NCBI GenBank assembly: GCA_019454045.1
Contig: SKCR01038161.1
Span: 62,001 to 126,000, forward strand
Direction of reading: 5' to 3'
Length of the DNA stretch: 64,000 bases
Source of the DNA: Zanthoxylum bungeanum
Taxonomy: Eukaryota > Streptophyta > Magnoliopsida > Sapindales > Rutaceae
Position numbers and translations under genes: made by a program. Positions 54,508 through 64,000 of this stretch are shown here, one piece after another. How positions within the stretch are numbered: position 1 is the first letter of the stretch; the number at the start of each line of letters is the position of its first letter. Below the pieces are notes generated by a model. It ran no database searches and was not told where the DNA came from. It saw only the letters and a program-made list of their open reading frames with translations.

Positions 54508-55235
54508 CGAGTCTGATTCTAAACCCATGAAATGATTAGCCCTTTAAATTTGATATTTAATCTAATATTTACTTTATGCATGCATGAATTTTATTTAATT
54601 TGATTTAAATAAAGTGTATGACATCTTTTGCGGAAAATCTCTATTTAAAATCAGGTTTAATAATTAATATGTATTTGATACATATTTCTTGGTCCGTCTT
54701 GTCAATACTGCTTATAGATAAATTTTCTACGACTACATCCGAGAACGTGCCAAGTTGTGAGGATATAGCCAGTAGGAATTTATTTGTACCGGAAAATATA
54801 TGATATTAGGTAAATTCAAGCGAAAGCGGAATCCTGAACGTGCCAAAGCTATCAAGGTTACGTGAGTATCTTGAGTTTATCATTGACAAGTTTAACCTTG
54901 GTACGCCTCATTGTGAACGTGCCAAAGTTATCACAACGAGAAATGATCAGAACCGGAACCGAGGAGTTGCTGGTGAGTGATCGACAATGAGTTGTCTACC
55001 TAATGAATATACGTAGGCGAGAACGTGCCAAAGCTATGAGCTGAAATATATTCATGGGGTCCACTTTTTCACTATTGTATTTAATTTGATTATTGAATGT
55101 TTTGTATTCTATTTGGCGATTAGTGGGAGGGGCATTTTTAGATTAAAAATCCATCATCTATTTAATGCTTTATGATATTATATGAAATTATTTTTCTATT
55201 AATCGTTTTTCGCTATCTATATGATAGATTTTTTA
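54508..55235 (+). other. Leader of F
   Basis: About 730 untranslated bases between PBS and gag. It holds the four-hairpin array; otherwise it is AT-rich without a gene. Confidence 0.7.
54737..55055 (+). promoter_or_regulatory. Four-hairpin array with GTGCCAAAG loops in the F leader
   Basis: Units are at 54737-54764, 54830-54859, 54907-54940 and 55003-55055, spaced 93, 77 and 96-98 bases. The loop is AACGTGCCAAAGCTA or close (the first unit lacks one A). Stems differ: ATCC/GGAT; AATCCTGA with TCAAGGTT; CTC-TTGTGA with TCACAA-GAG (nine pairs around one mismatch); and ATGAATATA/TATATTCAT (nine perfect outer pairs). The loop core GCCAAAG is shared with the E1/E2 arrays although the surrounding leader is not alike. 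Confidence 0.6.
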
Positions 55236-56085
55236 TGGCAACTTCTTCAAGCAACCCCTTTGCTGGTATGTTTGATTCGAATAAGCTCAAAGGGGCTGAG
55301 AACTTCACACACTGTGACTTAGATTTGAGGATTGTCCTCGGGTCTGAGAAACTATGATATGTGTTTGAGGGTCCTCCGCCCCTTGCTGTATTTGAGGATA
55401 CGGCACCAGAGGAACTTGAGACTTTCCAGAAATAAAAAGATGATGATTTAAGAGTTAAATTATATATACTCAGTTTACTGGCTTCGGAACTCAAGAGGAA
55501 ATATTTTGATATGCTTGACGCATATAGTATGATGATACAATTCCGAGGAATCATTCATGAATCAAGAACAGGTCTTGGTTCATAGAGTTGCAATGGAACT
55601 GTTTCATTCAAGACTTGATGAGGGACAGGTTGTGAGCACACATGTGCTTCATTTGATCGATTTGATCGAGCAATTAAGGCGAAGTGATTTCCCTCTGAAT
55701 GATACTTTGGGACGGAGTGTCATTCTCGGTTTGCTCCCGACGTCATATCGCTAGTTTGTGATTTATTTTAATATGAACGAGATTCATTGTTTATACCATT
55801 AGTTGCATAAGATGCTTCTCACATCGAAGGAGGATTTAAGGAATGGAGTGCCGACTAGCCTTCCGAAACCTACTTCACTTTCCGCTTCTTCCCACTCCAA
55901 GTCGAAGGGGAAGAAGACTAAGGAAAATAAGAAGAAGGGCTTCAATGTTCCTCAGTAGGGTAAGATAGCATAGCCCAAGAGATCTTATTAAGATAAATGC
56001 CACCACTGTAGTAAGATTGGGCACTGTAAGAGGAGTTGTCCAGACTAACTGGCCCAGATCAGAAAGGAAAGAGCATCGACATCAG
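55236..56085 (+). pseudogene. Copia gag (element F)
   Basis: Begins MATSSSNPFAGMFDSNKLKG and continues HCDLDLRIVLGSEKL, the copia Gag N-terminal domain. A stop follows at 55355, then parts in the same order as E2 Gag (HVLHLIDLIEQL and SVILGLLPTSY). The zinc knuckle CHHCSKIGHCKRSCPD is intact near 55999-56045. There are stops at 55355, 55434, 55753 and 55957 and at least one frameshift. Confidence 0.78.
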
Positions 56086-56541
56086 GTATTTTTATTTTTT
56101 CTGTTATTGATATCTCTTTAACTTGTGAAGCTGTCACATCTAGTTGGATTTTAGATTTTGCTTGTCTTGTTCACATTTGTAATTCGTTGCAGGTGCTGAA
56201 GGAAAATAGACGGTTGAAATATGGAGAGATATAGTTGCGATTCGGGAATGGTGACTCTCTGGATGTGGTTGCAGTGGGATTATGCGAGATTCCCTTACCC
56301 AATGGGAGACTTTTGTTAAATGACTGCGATGTTTTACCAGGATGCGTAACTAATATTATATCACTTTTTGTATTAGATACAGAAGGATATCACGTAAATA
56401 TAAAGAATTATTCCTTGTATTTATTTGACAGAAATAATATTCAAATCCTTGAGTTTCCAAATGAACATGGTCATTATACTTTGCATATTTCTCGATATAT
56501 CTTGAATACTAGGAATAATAAACATAAACTATCTAAAAATA
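56086..56541 (+). pseudogene. Copia protease region (element F)
   Basis: SSWILDFACLVHICNS occupies the active-site position. D-T-G has become D-F-A, so the enzyme is dead. The downstream linker NGRLLLNDCDVLPGCVTNII and YHVNIKNYSLYLFD are like other copia elements. Confidence 0.75.
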
Positions 56542-57430
56542 AATAATAATGAACTTTGGCATATGAGGTTAGGTCATATAAGCGTGAGATGCCTAACCTA
56601 GTTGATCAGGAATGGTTTGATTCAGGATCTCACCATTGAACCCTATCCAACCTGTGAATCTTGCATTCATGGTAAGATAACCAAAGCCTCATTTTCAGGT
56701 GTGGGACATCGAGCCACTGACTTATTGGAACTCATACATTCTGATGTATGTGGTCCCATGAGTCAGACTGCTCACATTGGTTTTTCATAGTTTGTTACTT
56801 TTACCGATGATGTGTCATGGTACGATTATGTTTATCTAATGAAACAAAATCAGAAACCTTTGAAAGGTTCAAAGAATTCTGAAATGAAGTAGAAAAATAA
56901 ACTGGTCAATATATTAAATGTCTTCGATCGGATTGAGGTGGGGAATATATGAAGGGTGAGTTCACTGATTATTTAAAGGAGAATGGCATTCTCGCTCAAT
57001 ATACTCCTCCGGGTACTCCACAACACAATGGAGTGTCAAATAGGAGAAATCAGACATTATTGGATATGGTCCTATCTACGTTGAGTTTTACAGATCTGCC
57101 CTATTACTTATGGGTTTATGCTCTTTTAACTGCCACTCATCTTTTGAATAAGATTCCGTCTAAAGCTGTTCATATGACTCCGTATGAGATATGGACCGGT
57201 AGGAAACTGAATCTTAATTATGTTAGGGTTTGGGGCTGTCTTGCATACGTCAGGATGGCTCAGCAGAATAATTTTTTACCTTGAGGGCAAAAGCTTAGGT
57301 TTGTTGGATATCCTTCAAATACGAAAGGATTTTTGTTCTATGATATCGAGCAACGAAATGTGTTTTAGCTCACTTCGCAAAATTTCTAAAAGTATAATTT
57401 TTGTCTGAATGAGGTAATTATAGACAGATT
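56542..57430 (+). pseudogene. Copia integrase (element F)
   Basis: Has the zinc block (LWHMRLGHI and CESCIHGK), IHSDVCGPM (first Asp), a decayed second-Asp region (LRSD followed by a stop where RGG is expected, near 56935) and VSNRRNQTLLDMV, where the residue before RRN, Glu in H and E2, is Asn. The C-terminal SKAVHMTPYEIWTGRKLNLNY follows. Stops and frameshifts are frequent. Confidence 0.8.
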
Positions 57431-57559
57431 GAACTTAATGAAATACAACCAGAGACCAATGAACCACCGGAGGAACCTAAAGTTTAAGTAGATGAAGAAC
57501 CTTCATTACCAACACTCTGTAGGTCTGAAAGGGTATCTAGCCCTTCTGAATGCTTGTAT

Positions 57560-58350
57560 TTGATACAAGAAAGGATTTTTCATGTTCTCTTAGTTGAAGA
57601 GACTAACCCATATACCTATAGAGAATCGATGTTGGACATCGACTCCGTGAAGTGGCAAAAGGCCATGAAATCAGAGTTAGACTCTATACATCTGAATCAA
57701 GTTTGGGACTTGGTTCAGCTTCCTGAATGAATTGTTTCAATTGGTTGTAAATGGGTTCACAAGAGGATGGGCTTGATGGAAAGGTTGAAACCTTTAAGGC
57801 CGGACTGGTAGCTAAAGGTTACACACAACGACCTGGTTTCAACTATGATGAACATTTTCACCAGTTGCGATGCTGAAGTCTATTAGGGTTTTGTTGTCTA
57901 TTGCTGCTTACCATGATTACGAGATTTGGCAGATGGATATCAAAACGGCTTTTCTAAATGGATTTCTTGACGAAGAAATCTATATGGAACAACCAGAAGG
58001 TTTTGTATCGAGGGAAAACTCGGGCATGGTTTTTAAGTTAAGAAGTCCATTTATGTACTTAAACAAGCTTCGCGAAGTTGGAATCTTCGATTCGACGAGA
58101 TAATCAAATTGGGTGGTTTTCTCAAGAATTCGGAAGAATCTTGTGTGTATTAGAAGGCTAGGGGAGTATGGTGGTATTTTTAGTTCTCTATGTTGATGAC
58201 ATCCTAATCATTGGGAATGATATCGGGATGATGCAGGGCGTTAAAGCTTACCTCTATAAGAATTTATCTATTAAGGACATGGGAGAAGCTTTTTATGTCT
58301 TAGGAATAAAACTCTATAGAGATGGAGAAAGGAAGCTTATTGGGTTATAA
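57560..58350 (+). pseudogene. Copia reverse transcriptase (element F)
   Basis: The RT blocks are AMKSELDSIHLNQVWDLV, SIRVLLSIAAYHDYEIW, QMDIKTAFLNGFLDEEIYM (Asp) and YVDDILIIGNDIG (Asp pair intact). Frames change near 57765, 57855, 58080 and 58330. Confidence 0.82.
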
Positions 58351-58821
58351 CTGTAAGTCAGCAAATATATTATTCAGACATGGCCTTCATCTTTCGAAGA
58401 AGATGTGTCCACAAACAGAAGATGAGAAGATTATAATGTCTAATCAGCCTTATGCTTCGTGTTTGGGCAGTATCATGTATGCCATATTACGTATTAGGCC
58501 CGATATCAGCTTCTCAGGTTAGTGTAACCAGCAGATATCAGTCCAATCTAGGTAATGACCATTGGATGACCATTAAACATATCCTAAAGTATCTTAAAGG
58601 TACTAAGGATAAGTTTATGATATATGGAGGAAATAAACTGCAAGTTAATGTTATACGGATTCAGATTTCCAATCAGATCCTGATGATAGAAATTCTACAT
58701 TAGGATTCGTGTTTACCCTTAACGGAGGTGTAGTTTGTTGGAAAAGTTCCAAACAGGAGTCCACAACTGATTCCACCACAAAGGAGAAATATATTACAGC
58801 TTCTGAATCTGCAAAAGAAGG
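58351..58821 (+). pseudogene. Copia RT thumb/RNase H start (element F), cut by G
   Basis: Includes KKMCPQTEDEKIIMSNQPYA, MTIKHILKYLKGTKDKFMIY and, in another frame, a region like TLGFVFTLNGGVVCWKSSKQ and STTKEKYITASESAKE, ending at 58821 where the G LTR starts. The TKEKYI segment has Lys where other copia elements have Glu. Confidence 0.78.
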
Positions 58822-59664
58822 TGACGCAGAACTCACTTGGATGTTTAAGGCCAAGCAAACCCCTCACAATAGATAGAACCCCAAGCACCGTGAATTTGAT
58901 TTTGTAGGAACAAAACCCTTCCAAGGCCACAAAGAAGACCCACAAAGAACTTGTCTTTGAGAACCCTTAAGATGATTCCTTATAGTATTCTACTATCACG
59001 GAGACACCACTAAGGTTGCCACGACTTAGATAAGTCGATCGCTTGAAATAAGGGGAAGAAATTTTGGACATAGCTAAGCTTTCAAATGAAGTAAAATTTC
59101 AAAAATGGGTGATTACTTTTCCATTAAGAATATAAGAGTTTATATAGTACAAAGAAAGAAATCCTAATAGACATAAAATGACCAAAACATCCTTAATGGC
59201 TATTTAAAGGCTATGCCCTTAATAGTCATTTAATAATCTAGACAATATAACAAAAATGTCAAATAAGGTGGCTAAAGTTATCAACAACTTTGCCAAAAAA
59301 TTTAACAAAAGGAAAAACAACAAAACCATAAAAATCCAACAAAGGTGGCAAGTCTTTCAAAGCCATGTCTAAATTATCTCATTGACAAAAACATCACCAA
59401 AATTCGTGGCCTTCATGTATATAGACTCAATTATGTGTTTTGAAGCCTAATAATTGTTGTCTTGACCGAATTTTTGGTGTTAGACTTAATTCGGCTTGAT
59501 TCGTCAAAAATGTATTTGACTTCCGAATTACTGGTGCGTTAATCTGGTATGACTTGGGTCAAGTGAAATAGCTTTGGACCCACTCAATAGAAGCCCTCAT
59601 GTGTTGCCATTATGCCTTGGAGTTGTGTCACACTCGACCATGGCATTTTGTGTTAGCCCCGTCA
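58822..59664 (-). repeat. 3' LTR of G
   Basis: 843 bp with ends TGACG and CGTCA. The purine-rich AAGAAGATCAGAGACGCAA (minus) next to it serves as polypurine tract. A TATATAAA box (minus) is at 59139-59146. Open frames at 58651-58945 straddle the junction and are chance. Confidence 0.65.
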
Positions 59665-61106
59665 TTGCGTCTCTGATCTTCTTAGCTCTTTGGCGTATGA
59701 TTGTCCCTGTTGGCACTTGCAAAGGCTCTACCATATTGCAAAGCCTCCTATGACATCTAATGTTCCTTGAGTGGCTGGATTCGTGTCATTCCCTCCCTCT
59801 TGAAAAGTATTCGATCTCGATCCAAAAAAGTTAAGTCAGAAACAATAAATATAGCAGACACATTATACTCACCTTGTAAATCCAGCTTGCACGCATTGTC
59901 ATTAATCCGTTCCAATACTTGAAATGGACCATCCCCTCTCGGTTGTGGCTTGGATTTATGCTATTCAGGAAATCTCTCATTGGCATGAGAATCATACTGC
60001 ACATTCTTCTACTATATGTGATCTTTTGCTTTCTCATGTATGTGTTTCATCAAATCAGCTTTCCTTTTTCCATCTAACCATGCATGCTCATCAACATGCA
60101 ATGGTAACAAATCTAATGGAGTTAGTGGCTGAAAACCATAAACAATTTCAAATAGTGAATAAGATGTAGAAGAATGAATGCTACGGTTATATGCAAATTC
60201 CATAAAAGGCAAACAATCCTCCAATGTTTTTAAGTTCTTAGTGATAATAATACTCAATAACTGAGTCAAAGTCCTATTAAGCACTTCAGTCTTCCCATCA
60301 GTTTTGGGGTGGCAAGTAGTAGAATACAAAAGTTTAGTTCCTCAATTACCTATAAAACATTTACAAAACTGACTAAGGAATTTAACATCACGATTTGAAA
60401 CTATACTTCATGGAATTCTAGGGAGCCATACTAATTCTTTAAAGAATAAGTCAGCAATGTTAGTAGCAGCATCAGTCTTATGACATGCTATAAAGTGTGT
60501 CATCTAACTGAACCTATCAACCACTATAAAGATAGAATCTCTACCATGCCTAGTCCTAGGTAAACCCAATATAAAGTCCATTGATACATCTACACATGGC
60601 TCACTAGGTACAGACAATGGTGTGTACAACCCATGAGGCATAACCTTATATTTAGCCTTTTTACAAATCAGGCATTTATCACACAAATGATCAATAGCTC
60701 TCCATATTTTAGGCCAATAGAAATGTTCACTCGATATCCATGAGGTCTTAGCAATGCCAAAGTGCCCCTTTAAACCTCCCCATGCGTTTCCCTAACTAGC
60801 AACTCACACATACTACAAACAGCAATATATAATCTATTCTCTCTAAATAGAAACCCATCATGTTGGTAGAATTTACTAAAGGTTGACTTTTCACATGCAG
60901 TATAGATAGTACTAAAGTCAATATCATTTGCATAAATTTCTTTAATAAATTCAAACCCAAGCATTATTGTACTCAATGAAGTAAGAAAGCATACCTTCGC
61001 AATAGTGCATCGGCGATAATATTTTCCTTACCTTGTTTGTAGCGGATTACATATGGAAATGTCTCAAGAAACTCTAACCATCGTGCGTGTCGTTTGTTCA
61101 ACTTAC
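59665..61106 (-). pseudogene. Chromovirus pol 3' part: RNase H end and integrase (element G)
   Basis: On the minus strand, RNase H ends with [20 protein letters not shown] and [10 protein letters not shown]. Then come the linker (FYQHDGFLFRENRLYI, ELLVRETHGE), the zinc region (CDKCLICKKAKYKVMPHGLYTP), VDVSMDFILGLPRTRHGRDS (first Asp), a decayed second-Asp stretch (60350-60470) and CHPKTDGKTEVLNRTLTQLL (Glu). The C-terminus near 59800 has RSNTFQEGGNDT-like words, as in chromovirus integrases. Frameshifts and stops are at about 60010, 60345, 60500 and 60770. Confidence 0.8.
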
Positions 61107-61753
61107 TGTAGGCATTGCATTTTTGCATGTGAAACCAGATGATGAGTCTCATTTGGAGGCACTACCTTTCGAGTCACGGAAGCCGCGGGAAACGGATATC
61201 GGAAGGGGAAATTCAGAATAAACAAGGTTCTCTGTTTTCGTTCGTGCTGCGTTAGTGTATGCGTTCGAACGGCAAACAGATTACGGGCGTTCGTGTCGCG
61301 TTCGAGGAAGCGTTCGAACGGTATCGGTAATTCTGGTTTTGCTGCTAGCCTCACACCCCAGCCCATTTAGCTCCCCAAAGCCCATAAAACACATCCCAAT
61401 TTAATTAAATTAAACATTAAACATTAAATAAAATATTTAAACCATTTACCAATTAAATAAAACAAAAAATATAATCATACCTAATAAAGATAAATCAAAT
61501 ATATTAACTTCCTAACTAAACAAATCACATACTAAATTAAAAAGAAGATATGCCTAATTAAAATCAATCCTAACCAATTAAAACCAAATATTTGACTTCC
61601 TAATCTAATAAGACATCTACCAATTTAAAATAATTGACTTCCTAATTTAAAATATTTTGTCCCCCTTCAATCTTGTGTATACCATTCTTAGGACTCCTAA
61701 TTTGGAAACTAGATCTCTTTCTTGTGAGACAAGGGCAAACCCTAGCTCTCTTC

Positions 61754-61761
61754 TATATAAA
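61754..61761 (+). promoter_or_regulatory. TATA box in the C LTR
   Basis: TATATAAA, about 650 bases into the LTR, the position equivalent to the A box. Confidence 0.55.
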
Positions 61762-63023
61762 CATGCATTAACCTAGCCACACAATCTCTCCACTCTCTCT
61801 AATACACGCCCAAGACATCAAGACACTCTCCATATCACACGTGAACTACAAGCCACAAACCCTAGGAGATACCAACCTCACGGCCAAGAACTAGAAGCAA
61901 AGACAAAGCTTTTCTCTTCATCTATTCTCCTTTGGCCGTGAACACCACAAGCAACAATCCCCATAGCCGAATCCAAAACACCTACAACCACCATAGCCGA
62001 ATCCAAAACAAACCAAACTCACCATTAGCCGAATCCAGAACACCAAAATCCTTCAAAGTCGAGACCACCACAAGCAATAATCCTCCTTAGCAGAATCAAA
62101 ACACTCCCCTCCTCCACCGAGAACACATCCCCCCATACAACCCTTACAACCACTGAAACACCCCTTAATAAACACTCAAAACCAGCCCCATAAACGCCTA
62201 TACACCACCAAAAATAACCACCAAAACAGAAGCCACATTCACGCCTACACAGCAGCCCCTGCACCCCCTAAAACACGCCTAAACAGCCCCTGAATCACCT
62301 CAAAACAGCAGCCCAAATCCTTAAAAAATAGTGAACAAAAACTGCACTTTTAATCCTTAAAAAACAGTGAACAAACTGCACTTTTAATCCTTAAACAATC
62401 ACAAAAAAACTGCACTTAAAACCTTTAAAAAAACACACATAGCAGTCCACTAAAACAGAAGAACAAGACCTGAAACAGTGAGCAGAAGACACGTCAAAAA
62501 CAGCAGCAAAATGAAGCCGAAGCAGAAGAACAGGACCTGAAACAGTGAGCAGAAGACACGTCAAAAACAGCAGCAAAACAACGCCAAAACAGTGGAACAG
62601 CGAGCCAAAACGCGAAGCTAGTGAACCGGAAAAGTAATGAGCTTTCATCCCTTTCGATCTCCGCGAAACGCAAGTCCGAGGACAACTAAAAAGGTTAGAC
62701 CTGAGGGTATTTTTCACACTTATTTCTATTTAATTTCTGGTCATTTACTTTGATTATATTTTCTGTATTTGTGGCATTTGTTGTGTATATGATGTTTGTT
62801 GTGGATTTTGGATGAATGGAAGTGTCGTCTCTTGTGGTATATAGGATGGAAACCCGGACATAAATTTCATAGCCGATTCCGAATGGACGGTAATATGATA
62901 TGTACTCGGGACACAACTCCACGTACCCCTTGAGTAAACGGCACCCTCTTTTGTTTTGTGTTGCTTTGGTTTAATTATTTTTCGTCACTTGAATTCTGCA
63001 TGTTGCTTATTAATGCATGATTC

Positions 63024-63284
63024 AATCGAGCGCATGGGCTTAGTAAGTGGAATGAAAGATCCCCTATGGGGAGGGGTTAAAGCCCTTTACCACGATGCTT
63101 TGCCGCGCCGGTTGATGTGTGTTCGGTTGGATGTAAGATGTGTTCAATCGGGCATACTTAATTTGATATGATTGTCTTTATGTTTGTATGCATAATGCGA
63201 TCGAGCGCATGGGCTTAGTAAGTGGAATGAAAGATCCCCTATGAGGAAGGGTTAAAGCCCTTTACCACGATGCTTTGCCGCGCC
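63024..63284 (+). repeat. 86-bp duplication in the C LTR
   Basis: Two copies (63024-63109 and 63199-63284), 175 bases apart, from ATCGAGCGCATGGGC to TGCTTTGCCGCGCC, with a few differences. Confidence 0.85.
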
Positions 63285-63343
63285 TCGCATTGTACTATTC
63301 GCCATTTATATATTGCGTCCCATTTCATGCATCAGATCTGTCC

Positions 63344-63605
63344 CCGTTCAAACGCGTCTACGAACGTAACTCGAACGCGCGTGCATTTTGCCTTATCATG
63401 CATCAGGTCTCATTTCCGTTCGAACGCGTTCACAAACGCCATACGAACGTGAGCATTCTGTTTCATTTCCGTTCGAACACGTTCACAAACGCCATACAAA
63501 CGTGAGCATTCTGTTTCATTTCCGTTCGAACGCGTTTACGAACGCTACTCGAACGAGAACCTTCTGTTTACCGTTCGAACGCGTCTACGAACGCACACGG
63601 TAAAC
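63344..63605 (+). repeat. GTTCGAAC-centred tandem repeat in the C LTR
   Basis: Five units starting at about 63346, 63418, 63471, 63523 and 63573, mostly 50-53 bp apart, with GTTCGAACGCGTTCACAAAC and CATTCTGTTTCATTTCC. GTTCGAAC is self-complementary. Similar words occur near the LTR start (61250-61325). Open frames here are by-products of the repeat. Confidence 0.85.
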
Positions 63606-64000
63606 AGATCCTCTTGTATCACACATAACATGCTTAATGGAAAATTGGTAGTAATTATATGGATATAGACGCATGTTGCATTTCTATCCTTTTTGCATTT
63701 CTCTTCTTCTCGGTATCCCTTTCTTTCACTCATGATAGTTGCATTCTTGGGCATCATTATGGCATGTTCCTCTTTAATGTAAAATTGCATCTTTGATTGT
63801 TCATCTTTGGCATACTTTCTTTCTTCATCTCTCAAGTTATGTGTTTGTATTGATTTGTTTATCATGCGGTTATTTTGACCATATTTTATATGCTTCTTAC
63901 ATAGTGCGCCTATAACATTATTTGTCGTCATTTTGATTTCCTTATATTACATGCAAATATTACCATGAATATTTGTGTTTATGTTTACATGAATGATTGA
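63606..64000. other. T-rich end of the window, no gene seen
   Basis: Probably still LTR or leader of C. It is T-rich with no recognisable coding motif or LTR end. Confidence 0.4.

Larger units (their letters stand above)
52107..58821 (+). mobile_element. Copia element F, 3' end cut by G
   Basis: A plus-strand Ty1/copia element inserted in the D LTR. It has a 5' LTR of 2387 bp, a PBS, a leader with a four-hairpin array, gag, protease, integrase, RT and part of RNase H, then is cut by chromovirus G at 58822. Many stops are present. The remaining part and 3' LTR would lie right of the window. The possible target duplication TGCAC (52102-52106) cannot be confirmed. Confidence 0.85.
58822..61106 (-). 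mobile_element. Chromovirus-type gypsy element G, 5' part removed by C
   Basis: A minus-strand element with 3' LTR 58822-59664, a short 3' region, integrase and the end of RNase H up to 61106, where the C LTR is inserted. The rest would be right of the window. It is decayed. Confidence 0.75.
61107..64000 (+). repeat. 5' LTR (or solo LTR) of a third Tat element, C
   Basis: Starts TGTAGGCATTGCATTTTTGC, as in A and B, and shares their GGTTAGACCTGAGGG region (62691) and the 'atggaaacccgga...gccgattccgaatggacgg' region (62846-62900). The right end is beyond the window, so the LTR exceeds 2.89 kb. A TATA box is at 61754-61761. The middle (61800-62600) differs from A and B: A/C-rich, with two copies of an 'agaagacacgtcaaaaacagcagcaaaa' segment (62484 and 62551). 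No gene is seen. Confidence 0.82.

Noticed and set aside
62391..62717. Open frames of Phe/Ser/Leu-rich protein in the C LTR
   Set aside because: They come from a duplicated A/C-rich LTR stretch read on the opposite strand; no domain is seen.

Overview
This window looks like nuclear DNA of a flowering plant, probably a eudicot. It is AT-rich and almost wholly made of LTR retrotransposons of the Ty1/copia and Ty3/gypsy (Tat and chromovirus) lineages. The only sequence of host-gene origin that I recognise is a fragment of a pentatricopeptide-repeat (PPR) gene, and it sits inside a retrotransposon LTR. I see no intact host gene, tRNA, rRNA or CRISPR array. Lineage names rest on motif reading, not on a database search.

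Layout (labels are mine). H, 1-2690, plus: truncated, decayed copia element. J, about 2691-4972, minus: copia LTR with PBS and a stub of internal DNA. D, 4973-52106, minus: decayed Tat/Retand-type gypsy element with an antisense intron-bearing extra ORF. It forms the base of a nest. Copia E1 (7968-46753, plus) lies inside the integrase of D. Inside E1 are copia E2 (15420-25492, minus, in the RT/RNase H region of E1, target duplication AGAAC) and two related Tat gypsy elements in the 3' LTR of E1: A (27512-37433, plus, duplication CCCGG) and B (37501-46299, minus, duplication CCCAC). On the right, copia F (from 52107, plus) cuts the 5' LTR of D, chromovirus G (58822-61106, minus) cuts the RNase H of F, and a third Tat LTR, C (61107 to the window end, plus), cuts G. 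The relative order is therefore D, then E1, then E2, A and B; and D, then F, then G, then C.

Coding state. E2 is the youngest-looking copy: its two 1.96-kb LTRs are nearly identical and its gag-pol carries only a few frameshifts plus a 24-bp deletion in RNase H. A keeps integrase and RNase H regions but has lost gag, protease and most of RT. B has no gag or pol at all and would need proteins from another element. E1, D, H, F and G are pseudogenised.

Two observations stand out. First, both 2.75-kb LTRs of B carry the 5' third to half of a PPR gene resembling Arabidopsis At5g50390, in sense orientation, with telo-box-rich upstream DNA. Second, the untranslated leaders of two different copia families (E1/E2 and F) each hold four hairpins, mostly about 90 nt apart, with a fixed GCCAAAG-type loop and stems that change sequence yet largely stay complementary. 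This is a candidate RNA element, for example for packaging, dimerisation or translation control, that standard annotation would miss.
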